Part shown: positions 1 to 9,410 of the stretch, one piece after another
How positions within the stretch are numbered: the first letter of the stretch is position 1
How the letters are laid out: every line of letters begins with the position of its first letter
Assembly (NCBI RefSeq): GCF_900115705.1
Contig: NZ_FOXL01000008.1
Location: 1 to 64,000 of the forward strand
Direction of reading: 5' to 3'
DNA length: 64,000 nt
Source of the DNA: Frateuria terrea
GTDB lineage: Bacteria > Pseudomonadota > Gammaproteobacteria > Xanthomonadales > Rhodanobacteraceae
Made by a program: the position numbers and the translations under genes
The notes under the pieces: generated by a model
Databases searched by the model: none
What the model was told of the DNA's origin: nothing
Seen by the model: the letters and a program-made list of their open reading frames with translations, nothing else

Positions 1-550
1 ACTGGTCGCCTTCCAGCGCCTTCAGCGCCGAACCCTTGATGATCGGGGTGTCGTCGCCCGGGAAGTCGTACTTGGACAGCAGCTCGCGCACTTCCATCTC
101 GACCAGCTCGAGCAGCTCGGCGTCGTCCACCATGTCGGCCTTGTTCAGGAACACGACGATGTAGGGCACGCCCACCTGGCGCGACAGCAGGATGTGCTCG
201 CGCGTCTGCGGCATCGGGCCGTCGGCGGCCGAGCACACCAGGATCGCGCCGTCCATCTGCGCCGCACCGGTGATCATGTTCTTCACGTAGTCGGCGTGGC
301 CCGGGCAGTCGACGTGCGCGTAGTGGCGCGTCGGCGACTCGTATTCCACGTGCGCGGTCGAGATCGTGATGCCGCGCGCCTTCTCTTCCGGCGCCGCGTC
401 GATCGCGTCGTAAGCCTTGAATTCACCACCGAAGCGCTCAGCGCCCACCTTGGTCAGCGCCGCCGTCAGCGTCGTCTTGCCGTGGTCCACGTGGCCGATC
501 GTGCCGACGTTCACGTGCGGCTTGGTGCGTTCGAATTTACCCTTTGCCAT
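1..550 (-). CDS. tuf: Elongation factor Tu (N-terminal part; gene runs off the window)
   Basis: GTPase that carries aminoacyl-tRNA to the ribosomal A site. The reverse strand encodes the classic EF-Tu start ([17 protein letters not shown]), the P-loop GHVDHGKT, the switch region with RGITI, DCPGH and the NKAD specificity motif. About 183 residues of roughly 395 are present, and the 3' end lies beyond base 1. The ATG at 548-550 fits the invariant EF-Tu N-terminus. It lies about 80 bases downstream of tRNA-Thr and is probably co-transcribed with the three tRNAs, as in the thrU-tyrU-glyT-thrT-tufB unit of enterobacteria. Confidence 0.98.
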   Translation of the reverse strand, partial: MAKGKFERTKPHVNVGTIGHVDHGKTTLTAALTKVGAERFGGEFKAYDAIDAAPEEKARGITISTAHVEYESPTRHYAHVDCPGHADYVKNMITGAAQMDGAILVCSAADGPMPQTREHILLSRQVGVPYIVVFLNKADMVDDAELLELVEMEVRELLSKYDFPGDDTPIIKGSALKALEGDQ

Positions 551-630
551 GCGCGCTAAACCCCGATGGAGTCAATGAAAAAAAGAAAATCTGCCGTAGG
601 CCCGGAGCGACCGGCGGCAGCCGCGTGAGA

Positions 631-706
<76 letters not shown>

Positions 707-814
707 ATGTATTTATGCCGTCCTCCATGACGGCGAAGAACAGCCCGGCATCCTGCCGGATAATTCAGAAGAGCGCCACCTGCGCAAGGAACCCGCCTGG
801 CGGATGCAGCGCAA

Positions 815-888
<74 letters not shown>

Positions 889-934
889 CCGGGTCATCCC
901 CAGTTTGAAGTCGGGCCCTGCGCGGAACTCGTCA

Positions 935-1020
935 TGGTGGAGGGAGGTGGATTCGAACCACCGAAGGCGTAAGCCAGCAGATTTACAGTCTGCCCCCGTT
1001 GGCCGCTTGGGTATCCCTCC
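935..1020 (-). tRNA. tRNA-Tyr (GTA)
   Basis: An 86-base class II tRNA with a long variable arm (GCTTACGCCTTCGG region), encoded CCA at 935-937, and anticodon GTA (complement of 984-986). It is the first gene of the tRNA-tuf transcription unit. Confidence 0.97.
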
Positions 1021-1034
1021 AACAAAGAACGGCT

Positions 1035-1063
1035 ATTTTCGCGAGCGCCCCCGGATGTGTCAA
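1035..1063 (-). promoter_or_regulatory. Promoter of the tRNA-Tyr/Gly/Thr-tuf unit
   Basis: On the reverse strand a perfect -35 TTGACA (1058-1063) is followed after 17 bases by GAAAAT (1035-1040). A GC-rich discriminator follows, and the tRNA begins 14 bases after the -10. This is the layout expected for a strong, stringently controlled stable-RNA promoter. The box assignment is by eye. Confidence 0.75.
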
Positions 1064-1195
1064 CAGTTCGCGACGGCCGAACAGGCCTTTTCCGCCGGTT
1101 TCTTCCACTGATGATCGCCCGCTGCTGCGGTCGCGCCCGCTTGCAGGGCGCGACGGCGGACGCCATATGACGGGCACATCCTACGAGGGCAATCC

Positions 1196-1633
1196 ATGTC
1201 CACATCGCTGACGGTCCCGTGCGTGCATTGCGGCGCGCTCAATCGCGTCCCGGCCGAACGGCTGGCCGAGCATCCGGTGTGCGGCCGCTGCAAGCAGGGG
1301 CTGTTCGAGGGCAAGCCCATTGAACTGACGATGGCCAACTTCGACGCGGTTGCCGGCCGCGGCGACTTGCCGGTGTTGGTGGATTTCTGGGCGACCTGGT
1401 GCGGCCCTTGCCGCGGTTTCGCGCCGGTGTTCGCCGAGGCGGCCGGCCAGTTCGAGCCACGCCTGCGCCTGGCCAAGGTGGATACCGAAGCGCAGCCGCA
1501 ACTGGCGCAGCGCTTCGGGATACGCAGCATTCCGACACTGGCTCTGCTCAAGGGCGGCCGCGAGGTTGCCCGGCAGGCGGGTGCACTCAGCCCCGCGCAG
1601 CTGCGCCAGTTCGTCGACAGCGCGCTGCGCTAA
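1196..1633 (+). CDS. trxC: Thioredoxin 2 (TrxC type)
   Basis: Cytosolic disulfide reductase. An N-terminal zinc finger (CVHC at residues 9-12, CGRC at 29-32) precedes a thioredoxin fold with active site WCGPC (C69, C72) and the cis-proline segment SIPT. The 145-residue length matches TrxC. The zinc module separates it from TrxA and suggests a role in oxidative stress. It stands alone on the + strand; its TAA (1631-1633) overlaps the stop of the convergent downstream gene, so the two converge with no spacer. The start follows the typical MSxxLTVPCxHC pattern. Confidence 0.95.
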   Translation: MSTSLTVPCVHCGALNRVPAERLAEHPVCGRCKQGLFEGKPIELTMANFDAVAGRGDLPVLVDFWATWCGPCRGFAPVFAEAAGQFEPRLRLAKVDTEAQPQLAQRFGIRSIPTLALLKGGREVARQAGALSPAQLRQFVDSALR

Positions 1634-1983
1634 CGCGCTTCGTCATGAACGCGCCGGCTGTCCGTCGGCGCCTGCACCCGGGCGTGCATGCCGTAGTCGC
1701 GCAGCACCGTTGCCACGCGTAAATGGTAATCGGAGAACACCTCCTCACGCCCTTCGCGCTGCGCTGCGCGGTGCGCTTCCAGTTGGCGCCAGCGGGCGAC
1801 CGCCTCCTCGTCGCGCCAGAACGAAAGCGAAAGCATCCTGCGCGGCTCGGATAGGCTGCGGAAGCGCTCGATGGAAATGAAACCGTCGATCCCGCCCAGC
1901 AACGGCCGCAACGTCGCGGCCAGATCGAGGTAGCGCCGATCCTGGCCCTCCCTCAACGTCACCTCGAAGATGACGGCGATCAT
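1630..1983 (-). CDS. Antibiotic biosynthesis monooxygenase (ABM) domain protein
   Basis: A small dimeric alpha-beta barrel protein of 117 residues. It begins MIAVIFEVTLREGQ and contains the family's GFISIERF and MLSLSFWRDEEAVARWR segments. Such proteins act on small aromatic substrates, degrade haem, or have unknown roles; no haem-degradation residues are evident, so the substrate is unknown. The ATG (1981-1983) overlaps the TGA of the upstream alpha/beta hydrolase, indicating translational coupling. A longer in-frame reading upstream lies inside that hydrolase and is rejected. Its stop overlaps that of trxC. Confidence 0.85.
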   Translation of the reverse strand: MIAVIFEVTLREGQDRRYLDLAATLRPLLGGIDGFISIERFRSLSEPRRMLSLSFWRDEEAVARWRQLEAHRAAQREGREEVFSDYHLRVATVLRDYGMHARVQAPTDSRRVHDEAR

Positions 1984-2966
1984 CGGCGCGCTTCCGCGGC
2001 GTGGATGAAGGCATCCACGCTCTCGTAAAGCGAGCGTCGCGCACGCTCCAGGTGCATCACGTGCGTGCCGTGGTCGATGCGCAGCCGCCAACGCAGCGGA
2101 CTGGCCACGAAGCGCGCAAGGAACTCCGCCGCGGCGTCATCGCCGACCACGGTATCGTGGTCGCCGTACACGACGAAGACCGGCACGCGGACCTCGTCCG
2201 CCGCATACGGATAGCGCCCCGCCTGCGCTTCATCGATGTCCGCCAGCGGACCGGACGGAATGCGCAGCTGTCCCGGCGGATCGCCCGACACGTGCGGCAC
2301 CGACTCATCGAAGCGCGCAGCCCAGGTCGCATCCACCGCCGGCTCCAGCAGTGCCATGCCTGGCGGCAGCACATCCGCGTAACGCAACTGCCGATAGCGC
2401 GCCTGCGCGGTGATACCCCACCACGCGCCGTGCACCGGCCCACCCTGCGGATGCGCCACCTGGGTCACCGGACCGAACAGCGTGAGTGACGCGAGCGCGT
2501 GCGGATGGGCAGCCGCATAGGCCGCCGCCGGAATGGTGCCCCACGAATGGGCAACCAAATGCACGTGCGCCATGCCGCGAATCCCGCACAGGTAGTCGAC
2601 TGCCAGCGCGATCTGCGCCGCCGCGTCCGTCGCACGGCTTACCGGCATGCCGATGCCGCTCCCCGCCATAGCCGGGGGCCGGCTGGAAGCCCCGAAGCCA
2701 ACGAAATCCAGGCCACAGGCGAGGTAGCCGCGGCCTGCCATGAAGGCCAGCCAGGAATCCCCCGGCGCGAACTCGAAGCCGGCGGCAAGCATGGTCGGAA
2801 AGCTCGCGCCGTGGATGAACAGTACGCTGTGTCTCGTCGACTGCCCGGGCACAAGGCAATGCAGTGCCACGCGCTGCCCGGGCGCTTGCGGCAGGGGAAG
2901 ATAGGTGGTGTGCACGGCTGCCAGCGACAGCAGGCCGGCGAGCAGGGTGGCGGACATGGCAAGCAT
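1980..2966 (-). CDS. Alpha/beta-fold hydrolase with N-terminal membrane anchor or signal
   Basis: A 328-residue serine hydrolase. It starts with a hydrophobic segment (about residues 1-19) and then an alpha/beta hydrolase core. The oxyanion loop FIHGAS is near 51-55, the nucleophile elbow AHSWGT carries Ser141 (first elbow glycine replaced by Ala139), the acid is likely in VYGDHDT, and the general base is the His of the late DHGTH segment. The substrate cannot be told. I chose the first Met of MLAMSATLL (2964-2966) because it begins the hydrophobic segment, although no clear Shine-Dalgarno precedes it. The stop overlaps the ABM gene start. selO lies about 107 bases upstream on the same strand. 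Confidence 0.8.
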   Translation of the reverse strand: MLAMSATLLAGLLSLAAVHTTYLPLPQAPGQRVALHCLVPGQSTRHSVLFIHGASFPTMLAAGFEFAPGDSWLAFMAGRGYLACGLDFVGFGASSRPPAMAGSGIGMPVSRATDAAAQIALAVDYLCGIRGMAHVHLVAHSWGTIPAAAYAAAHPHALASLTLFGPVTQVAHPQGGPVHGAWWGITAQARYRQLRYADVLPPGMALLEPAVDATWAARFDESVPHVSGDPPGQLRIPSGPLADIDEAQAGRYPYAADEVRVPVFVVYGDHDTVVGDDAAAEFLARFVASPLRWRLRIDHGTHVMHLERARRSLYESVDAFIHAAEARR

Positions 2967-3073
2967 CCAGACGATGGGTAGCCGCCATGCTGGGCGGTCC
3001 GGATGCGGGATGGTTTCGCCGGCCGACGAAACGTTGGTGTGCAGGATGTGCGGACGCGGTCGCGAGCGTCGGT

Positions 3074-4630
3074 TTAAGAACTGCAGGACAGCATCGAACA
3101 ACCGGCGCGTTGCTTGGCCCAGTCCGGACGTTTGCCTGCAAAGCGCTCGCGCCCGGGCTGGTCGTCGTACGGATGCCGCATGACATCCAGCAGCTCGCGC
3201 ACCCGCGCGTAGTCGCCCTGCTCCGCGCGATCGATCGCTTCCTGCGCCAGGTAGTTGCGCAGCACGTATCGGGGATTGGCCAGCCGCATGCGGTTGCGGC
3301 GCTGGTCGGGCGGCAGCGGGTCCTCGCGCAGGCGCGCGGCGTAGCGTTCGAGCCAATCGCGCAGGACCGGTTCGGCGGCCTGGCGTGAGTGCTCGTCGTA
3401 GCACACGCCGGCCAGCAGCCCCGGCGACGGCGCATCGGGCTGGAAGTCGACCAACGCGCGCCAGGTGAGGGTCATGTCGGCCTGTGCCTCGCGCATCCAC
3501 GCATGCAAGCCGTCGCGCAGGACCATATCCTCGTCGCGGGCCTGCGCCAGGCCCAGCTTGGCCGCCACGTTGGCGCGGTCGGCAGCCTCCCATGCGGTGA
3601 CGTAGCGACCGAGCCCCGCCTGCAGCGGCGAGACATCAGCGAACAGTGGTGACAGTGCGCTGGCCAGGCGGGTGAGGTTCCACCACGCCACGTTGGGCTG
3701 CTGGCCGAAGCGGTAGCGGCGGCGCACCGCGTCGGTGGTGTTGGGCGTCCAGTCCGGGTCGTAGTCGTCGATCCAGCCGTAGGGGCCGTAGTCGATCGTC
3801 AAGCCGAGGATCGACATGTTGTCGGTGTTCATCACGCCGTGCACGAAGCCCACCCGCATCCACTGCGCGAGCAGCCGAGCGGTGCGTTCGCAGACCTCGG
3901 CGAACCAGTCGGCATAGAGCGGTTCGCCCTCCCCGCGCAGCTGCGGAAAATCGCGGCGGATGGTGAAGTCCACCAACTGGCGCAGCAGCGCCACGTCGTT
4001 GCGCGCGTAGGGCAACTCGAAGCTGCCGAAGCGGATGAACGAAGGCGCGACGCGGCAGACGATGGCGCCCGGCTCCTCGCGCGGATGGCCGTCGTAGAAC
4101 ATGTCGCGCACCACCGCCTCGCCCGTCTCGATCAGGCATAGCGCGCGCGTGGTCGGGACGCCCAGGTGGTGCATGGCCTCGCTGCACAGGAATTCGCGAA
4201 TCGAAGAACGCAACACCGCGCGACCGTCCGCACCGCGCGAATACGGCGTAGGGCCGGCTCCCTTAAGCTGCAGTTCCCAGCGCTGGCCTCGCGCGTCCAG
4301 TGTTTCGCCAAGGGAGATAGCGCGTCCGTCACCGAGCTGCCCGGCCCACACGCCGAACTGGTGGCCCCCGTAATTGGCCGCCCACGGCTGCATGCCCTCC
4401 AGCAGCGCGTTGCCGCCGAAGGTCCGGGCGAAGCGCTCGCTGCGCATGTCTGTTTCGGCGAGACCGAACGTCGCGGCCATCTCGTCCGACCATGCGACCA
4501 CTTCTGGCGCAGCGACCGGCGTCGGTTCGACGCACGACCAGCAGGCGCCTTCCACCTGGCGCAGCCGCGGCCCGATCTCGCCGTCGCCGGGCAGTTCGCG
4601 CAGGAAGGCATTGTCGAACTCGAAACGCAT
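3074..4630 (-). CDS. selO: Protein adenylyltransferase SelO (YdiU family)
   Basis: A pseudokinase-fold enzyme that transfers AMP from ATP to Ser/Thr/Tyr of target proteins during redox stress (known of the family). At 518 residues it is full length. Visible family motifs are [13 protein letters not shown] (81-93), GQLGDGRA (98-104), the [15 protein letters not shown] region, the catalytic-loop-like [12 protein letters not shown] (266-277) and DYGPYG. The C-terminus ends CSMLSCSS; some eukaryotic members carry selenocysteine near this end, but here it is ordinary cysteine. The ATG at 4628-4630 gives the canonical N-terminus MRFEFDNAF. Confidence 0.95.
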   Translation of the reverse strand: MRFEFDNAFLRELPGDGEIGPRLRQVEGACWSCVEPTPVAAPEVVAWSDEMAATFGLAETDMRSERFARTFGGNALLEGMQPWAANYGGHQFGVWAGQLGDGRAISLGETLDARGQRWELQLKGAGPTPYSRGADGRAVLRSSIREFLCSEAMHHLGVPTTRALCLIETGEAVVRDMFYDGHPREEPGAIVCRVAPSFIRFGSFELPYARNDVALLRQLVDFTIRRDFPQLRGEGEPLYADWFAEVCERTARLLAQWMRVGFVHGVMNTDNMSILGLTIDYGPYGWIDDYDPDWTPNTTDAVRRRYRFGQQPNVAWWNLTRLASALSPLFADVSPLQAGLGRYVTAWEAADRANVAAKLGLAQARDEDMVLRDGLHAWMREAQADMTLTWRALVDFQPDAPSPGLLAGVCYDEHSRQAAEPVLRDWLERYAARLREDPLPPDQRRNRMRLANPRYVLRNYLAQEAIDRAEQGDYARVRELLDVMRHPYDDQPGRERFAGKRPDWAKQRAGCSMLSCSS

Positions 4631-4734
4631 GCCCGCATGATCGCACGCCCGCCTTGCGAAGGATGTCCGCGCATCTCGCCGTTGCGAATACGAACGCTTA
4701 GCACGCGGGCCGGCGACAACCTCCATACTGGCGC

Positions 4735-5073
4735 GTGGACAACGACATCGAAACCGACGAATACGCCGAGAGCATCGACCCTTCCGTGCAATGCACCGCC
4801 TGTGACGCCGTCTGTTGCCGGCTGACCGTGGTGCTGATGCCCGAGGACCACGTGCCGGAGTGGCTGCAGGAGCACGACGACCGCGGGCTGGCGACGCTCG
4901 CCAAGGGTGAGGACGGTTGGTGCGCCGCACTCGATCCGAATACGTCGCGCTGCACGATCTACGAGCAGCGCCCGGCGATCTGCCGCAAGTACGCGATGGG
5001 CAGCCCCGGCTGCCGGGACGAGCGGCGCAAGTGGTATGGCCACCGGCTGCCCACGACGGTGAAGCTGCTTTAG
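4735..5073 (+). CDS. YkgJ-type cysteine-cluster protein
   Basis: A 112-residue protein with the zinc/iron-chelating cluster pattern: CTACDAVCC near residues 20-28, later Cys residues in GWCAAL and [15 protein letters not shown], and GSPGC. The biochemical role of the family is not established; metal binding is inferred from the cysteines. The start is a GTG at 4735, because no in-frame ATG lies before the cluster. It is divergent from selO across about 100 bases. Its TAG overlaps the stop of rsuA, which runs in the opposite direction. Confidence 0.85.
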   Translation: MDNDIETDEYAESIDPSVQCTACDAVCCRLTVVLMPEDHVPEWLQEHDDRGLATLAKGEDGWCAALDPNTSRCTIYEQRPAICRKYAMGSPGCRDERRKWYGHRLPTTVKLL

Positions 5074-5792
5074 CTCCCTGCCGGCGAGGACACGGCGTCG
5101 AAGGCCCTGGCGACCTCCGCCGTGGCGAGCATCCGCCACTCCCCCGGCGCCAGTCCGTCGAGCGTCAACTGCCCGATGGCCACGCGCTCGAGCGTTTCGA
5201 CATGGTTCCCGGTGGCGGCGAACATCCGCCGCACCTGGTGGTAGCGCCCCTCCGTCACGGTCAGGCGCGCCCGTCGCGGCGCAAGTACCTCCAGCTGCGC
5301 CGGCGCAAGCGGCGTGGTTTCCGATTCCAGCATCAGCGTACCGCTGGCGAACAGCGCACCCTCGTCGCCGTGCAGGTCGCGCGCCAGCGCGGCTTCGTAC
5401 ACCTTGGCAACGTTCGCCCTGGGCGAAATGATCCGGTGCAGCAGCGCGCCATCGTCGGTGAGCAGCAGCAGGCCGGATGTGTCGCGGTCGAGCCGGCCGA
5501 CGGTGGAGAGCGCCGGGTCGCGCTGGCGCCAGCGCGGCGGCAGCAGGTCGTAGACCAGGCGACCGGCGTCCTTGCGCGAACAGGTGTAGCCGGTCGGCTT
5601 GTGCAGCAGCAGCACCAGGCCGGTGGGCGGATCGAGCGGCTCGCCGTCGATGCGGACGTCCGCATGATCGGCCTTGTCGTCCGTGTAGAGCACCTCGCCT
5701 GCCGCATCGGTGACACGGCCTTCGCCGAACAGCCGCATCACTTCCTTGCGACTGCCGTAGCCGAGGTTGGCGATCAGGCGCACCAGTTTCAT
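5070..5792 (-). CDS. rsuA: 16S rRNA pseudouridine(516) synthase RsuA-type
   Basis: Isomerises a uridine of 16S rRNA. A 240-residue protein with an N-terminal S4 RNA-binding domain ([22 protein letters not shown]) and the RsuA catalytic core. The motif [14 protein letters not shown] holds the catalytic Asp, and [10 protein letters not shown] is the C-terminal family motif. The ATG overlaps the TGA of rsmC (ATGA at 5789-5792), so two 16S rRNA modification enzymes are translationally coupled. RluB/RluE/RluF relatives share the fold; the compact length and short S4 linker favour RsuA. Confidence 0.88.
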   Translation of the reverse strand: MKLVRLIANLGYGSRKEVMRLFGEGRVTDAAGEVLYTDDKADHADVRIDGEPLDPPTGLVLLLHKPTGYTCSRKDAGRLVYDLLPPRWRQRDPALSTVGRLDRDTSGLLLLTDDGALLHRIISPRANVAKVYEAALARDLHGDEGALFASGTLMLESETTPLAPAQLEVLAPRRARLTVTEGRYHQVRRMFAATGNHVETLERVAIGQLTLDGLAPGEWRMLATAEVARAFDAVSSPAGS

Positions 5793-6844
5793 GCGCGCAC
5801 CGCCTCGATCACCTTGAAGCCGTCCTGCATCGCCACCGTGCGCACCTGCGCGAAGCGCGAGGCCAGCGTCGCCTCGTAGGGCAGATGCCGGTTGGCCACC
5901 AGCCACAGGCGACCGTGTGGCAGCAGTGCGCCGGCAGCCGCTTCGATGAAGGCACGGCCTAGCTCCGGCAGGTCCGCCCGCCCCTGGTGGAACGGCGGGT
6001 TGCTTACGATCGCGTCGTAGTGGTGCACCAAGCCGGCGGTCACGTCGTGCCAGTGCACGTCGGCACCGATCGCACGCCCGCTGGCGGCGACCGCTTCGGC
6101 AAGGTTGACCCGGGCCAGTTCGAGCGCGCGCGCTTCGGCCTCGTAAAGATCGATCGACATGACAGCCGGGCAACGCGCCACCACCTGGGTGGCCAGGTAG
6201 CCGTAACCCGCACCGAGGTCGGCCACCCGACCATGCAGGTCCGCCGGCAGGTGCGCGGCGAGCAGGGCCGAGGCGGTATCGATGCGGTCCCAAGCGAACA
6301 GGCCCGGGCGACTGAGATAGCCACCGGCGATGCGCCGTGGCGCATCGAGCGCGCTCCATTCGTCCCGCAACGCAGTGTCGATCGCGCTGCCGGCAGCTGC
6401 CCAGAACACGCGGCACTTGTGCTTGGAGAGGCTGCGCACCGGCCCGAACAACCGCACGAAGTCCGCTTCGGCGGACTTGGCGCCTTCGGCATTGGGCACC
6501 GCTGCCAACACGATGCCGCCGGGCCGCACATGAACGGCCGCGCGCGCGAACGACGCGCGGGCCTCGTCGCGCTGGCGCGGCGGCAGCAGCAGCACGGCGG
6601 CAAAGGATTCTCCGTCGGCCGCTTCGCCGACCGCCAGGCCCGCCCGCCGCAGCTCGTCGGCGAACGGCCTGAAACCCTGTTCGCAAAGCCAATCGGCACG
6701 CGCGAACGCGCGCAGGTGTGCGCTTTCGCGAGCACGAAGGAAAAGCCCACGGCCATCGTCAGGCGATGGCAGCTCGCCGCTGGCAAAAGGCAGGAACAGC
6801 GCATCGAGCTGGGCTTCGGGCGCGGCGGCAATGGAAGGTGCCAT
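5789..6844 (-). CDS. rsmC: 16S rRNA (guanine1207-N2)-methyltransferase RsmC-type
   Basis: A 351-residue SAM-dependent methyltransferase with an N-terminal degenerate methyltransferase-like domain (about 1-165) and a catalytic C-terminal domain. The SAM motif VADLGAGYGYLA is at about 207-218, and the N2-guanine methyltransferase signature NPPFHQG is at 282-288. Length and two-domain layout fit RsmC; RlmG is the main alternative. It is the first gene of a two-gene unit with rsuA. Confidence 0.88.
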   Translation of the reverse strand: MAPSIAAAPEAQLDALFLPFASGELPSPDDGRGLFLRARESAHLRAFARADWLCEQGFRPFADELRRAGLAVGEAADGESFAAVLLLPPRQRDEARASFARAAVHVRPGGIVLAAVPNAEGAKSAEADFVRLFGPVRSLSKHKCRVFWAAAGSAIDTALRDEWSALDAPRRIAGGYLSRPGLFAWDRIDTASALLAAHLPADLHGRVADLGAGYGYLATQVVARCPAVMSIDLYEAEARALELARVNLAEAVAASGRAIGADVHWHDVTAGLVHHYDAIVSNPPFHQGRADLPELGRAFIEAAAGALLPHGRLWLVANRHLPYEATLASRFAQVRTVAMQDGFKVIEAVRA

Positions 6845-6928
6845 CGATCGATACGGGAAAGGCCGGGCGGGCCCCGGATTCTACGCGGAGCCACCCACGC
6901 CCGTTCACCGGCACCGACCCCGGCTTCG

Positions 6929-7915
6929 TCAGCGGGCCACCGAGCCGGCCCGCACCAGGTATTGCACGCTGAACATCCGTTCGGGATCCAGCCAGACCCG
7001 CAACACCTCCAGGCCGGCCTTAGCCACGAGCGCGGCGAAATCCTCCAGCGAATATTTGCAGCTGATCTCCACGCGGATGGCCTCGTCCGCGCCGAAGGCG
7101 ATCTGCGATCGCCCCACGCGCACTTTCTGTGCGCGCTGGCTGACCAGGCTGGTCTCTATACGGCCGGCCAGCGCGTTGTAGTGGGCGCGGTGGCGGAAGG
7201 CACCAAGATCGAAGTCGCAACCCAGCTCGCGGTTGAGCCGCGCGAGCATGTTGAGAGTGAACTCGGCCGTGACACCGGCCGCGTCGTTGTATGCCGCCTC
7301 GATCACTGCGGCATCCTTCTTGAGGTCGGCGCCGATCAGGATGCCGCCGTTGTCGCCCATCTCCGCGCGCATCTTGCGCAGCAGCGCCACCGCCTCGCGC
7401 GTGTCGAAGTTGCCGATGGTCGACCCCGGGAAGTACAGCACCGTGCGCCGCGGGGCGCGTGGGGGGATCGGCAGGCGCAGCGCGCGGGTGAAGTCGGCGC
7501 ACAGCGGCTGCACGGGCAGTTGCGCAAAGCGTTCGCCCAGGCGGCGGACGCTTTCCTGCAGCGGCTCGGGTGAAATCTCTACCGGCACGTAGCTCACCGG
7601 CGCGGCCATGTGCTCGAGCAGCAGGCTCGTCTTGGTGGCGCTGCCGCTGCCGTATTCAACCAGGCGCACGTCGACGCCCAGCGTATCGGCGATGCTGGCG
7701 GCGTGCGCCTGCATCAAGGCGGTCTCGCAGCGCGTCAGGTAGTACTCGGGTTGCTCGCAGATGCGCTCGAACAGCACCGAACCCTGCGCGTCGTAGAAGA
7801 GCCACGAGGGCAGGCGTTTGGGTTGTGCGCGCAGGCCGCGGCGAACGATCTCCAACAAACCGGTGGCGGGTGGGGTACGCCCGTCGTCGTGCAGGTCCAG
7901 GGCACGAATATTCAT
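6929..7915 (-). CDS. egtD: L-histidine N-alpha-methyltransferase EgtD
   Basis: Trimethylates histidine to hercynine with SAM, the first step of ergothioneine synthesis. A 328-residue protein with family features LPSWLFYDAQGSVLFE, PEYYLTRCE, the SAM site VEYGSGSATKT, FPGSTIGNF, IGADLKKD and a C-terminal RVEISCKYS. The start at 7913-7915 gives MNIRALDLHDDG and lies 17 bases after the egtB stop, so the two form an operon. No egtC, egtA or egtE lies in the window, which fits the gamma-glutamylcysteine-free or split pathways known from proteobacteria. Confidence 0.95.
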   Translation of the reverse strand: MNIRALDLHDDGRTPPATGLLEIVRRGLRAQPKRLPSWLFYDAQGSVLFERICEQPEYYLTRCETALMQAHAASIADTLGVDVRLVEYGSGSATKTSLLLEHMAAPVSYVPVEISPEPLQESVRRLGERFAQLPVQPLCADFTRALRLPIPPRAPRRTVLYFPGSTIGNFDTREAVALLRKMRAEMGDNGGILIGADLKKDAAVIEAAYNDAAGVTAEFTLNMLARLNRELGCDFDLGAFRHRAHYNALAGRIETSLVSQRAQKVRVGRSQIAFGADEAIRVEISCKYSLEDFAALVAKAGLEVLRVWLDPERMFSVQYLVRAGSVAR

Positions 7916-7932
7916 GGGGATGCTCCTTTTTT

Positions 7933-9180
7933 CTAACGATCCCTGGCCAGGCGCAGCCCGGCGAACTGCCAGCGCGCCTGCGGGGAAAAGAAATTGCGGT
8001 AACTGGCCCGGACGTGGTTGCGCGGCGTGGCGCAGGAGCCGCCACGCAGCACCCACTGGCCGCACATGAACTTGCCGTTGTATTCGCCCAGCGAGCCAGG
8101 CAAGGGACGGAAGCCGGGATAGGCGATGTAGGGCGAGGCGGTCCATTCCCAGGCGTCGCCGTACATCTGCGCGAGGCCCTGGCCGGTCGCCGCCTGCGCC
8201 GGCCGGGGGGTGCCGTCGAGCAGGTTGCCTTCGACCGGCAGCGCAGCGGCCGCCACTTCCCACTCGGCCTCAGTGGGCAACCGCGCGCCGGCCCAGCGCG
8301 CGAAGGCATCGGCCTCGTAGTAGCTGACGTGGCAGACTGGCGCAGCCGGGTCGAGGGCACGCACGCCGGCCAGCGAGAACGCGCTGGACAGGTCCGGCTG
8401 CCAGTACAGCGGCCGCTCCCATCCCTCGCGCTGCACCGTGGCCCAGGCGTCGGACAGCCACAGCGACGGTTCGTGGTAACCACCATCGTGCACGAACGCG
8501 GCGTATTCCTCGTTGGTGACCAGGCGATTGGCCAGCGCATGCGGCGCCAGCCACGTGCGGTGGCGCGGCGTCTCGTTGTCGAACGCGAAGCCGTCGCCCG
8601 CGTGGCCGATTTCCAGCACACCCTCGCGCCCAGGCAGGAACTGCAGCGGCATCGACACCGACGCGGTCACTTGCGGCGCCGCGCGCAGATAGGCCGGCAA
8701 CAGCGGGTTGCTCCAGAGCGCATGCTGGATGTCGGTGAGCAGCAGCTCCTGGTGCTGCTGTTCGTGCTGCAGACCCAGCTCGACCAGCGCGGTGGGCGCA
8801 CCGCCGTCCTCGCGAAGCAGTCTTTCGCAGACCACCTCGTCGACGTGGCGGCGCCAGGCGAGCACTTCCTCCAGCGACGGGCGCGAGAGCAGGCCACGCT
8901 GTGGCCGCGCGTGCATCGGACCGACGCTCTGGTAGTAGGAGTTGAACAGGTAATGCCACGCCGGTTCGCGCGGCCGATAATGTGGATCGTGCCCAAGCAC
9001 GAACTGCTCGAAGAACCAGGTGGTGTGGGCGAGGTGCCATTTCGCCGGGCTGGCGTCGGGCATCGACTGCACCATCATGTCCTCGGCCGTGAGATCCGCG
9101 CACAGCCGGACACTCTGCTGGCGGATGCAACGGTAGCGTTCCGCGAGGGTCTGGCCGGCGAATGTGCTCAGCTGCGCCAT
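7933..9180 (-). CDS. egtB: Ergothioneine biosynthesis sulfoxide synthase EgtB
   Basis: Non-haem iron enzyme joining hercynine to a thiol with O2. A 415-residue protein with an N-terminal DinB-like domain carrying the iron ligands: His in KWHLAHTTWFFE (49/52), then HEQQHQE (His139, His143). A C-terminal formylglycine-generating-enzyme-like domain follows, with RLPTEAEWE, GDAWEWT and the terminal VLRGGSCATPRNHVRASYRNFF. The ATG at 9178-9180 precedes MAQLSTFAGQTLAERY. It is the first gene of the egtB-egtD unit. Confidence 0.95.
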   Translation of the reverse strand: MAQLSTFAGQTLAERYRCIRQQSVRLCADLTAEDMMVQSMPDASPAKWHLAHTTWFFEQFVLGHDPHYRPREPAWHYLFNSYYQSVGPMHARPQRGLLSRPSLEEVLAWRRHVDEVVCERLLREDGGAPTALVELGLQHEQQHQELLLTDIQHALWSNPLLPAYLRAAPQVTASVSMPLQFLPGREGVLEIGHAGDGFAFDNETPRHRTWLAPHALANRLVTNEEYAAFVHDGGYHEPSLWLSDAWATVQREGWERPLYWQPDLSSAFSLAGVRALDPAAPVCHVSYYEADAFARWAGARLPTEAEWEVAAAALPVEGNLLDGTPRPAQAATGQGLAQMYGDAWEWTASPYIAYPGFRPLPGSLGEYNGKFMCGQWVLRGGSCATPRNHVRASYRNFFSPQARWQFAGLRLARDR

Positions 9181-9410
9181 GGCACGCTCCTTCGAGTGTC
9201 GGACGCGGGGTTCTCATGCACGCCGGCAACGGCGCTGTGCCAGGGACGGATCGAACCGCTGGCATCAGCCAAGCATGGCGCAGCGATCGTTCAATACTCG
9301 TGATCTGCCGATGGCAGTTCGCTGACACCGCCGCGCTGGCGCAAGCCCGGCCGGCGCGCGATGCTGGCGGCGCCCGACCACCGTGCGTCTTCCCCAGCGA
9401 GGTGATGTCC

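Noticed and set aside
194-559. Open frame on the + strand opposite tuf
   Set aside because: Shadow of EF-Tu with histidine/arginine-rich text.
3074-3100. Possible selenocysteine at the SelO end
   Set aside because: The C-terminus encodes plain Cys-Ser-Ser and TAA, with no in-frame TGA or SECIS-like hairpin seen.
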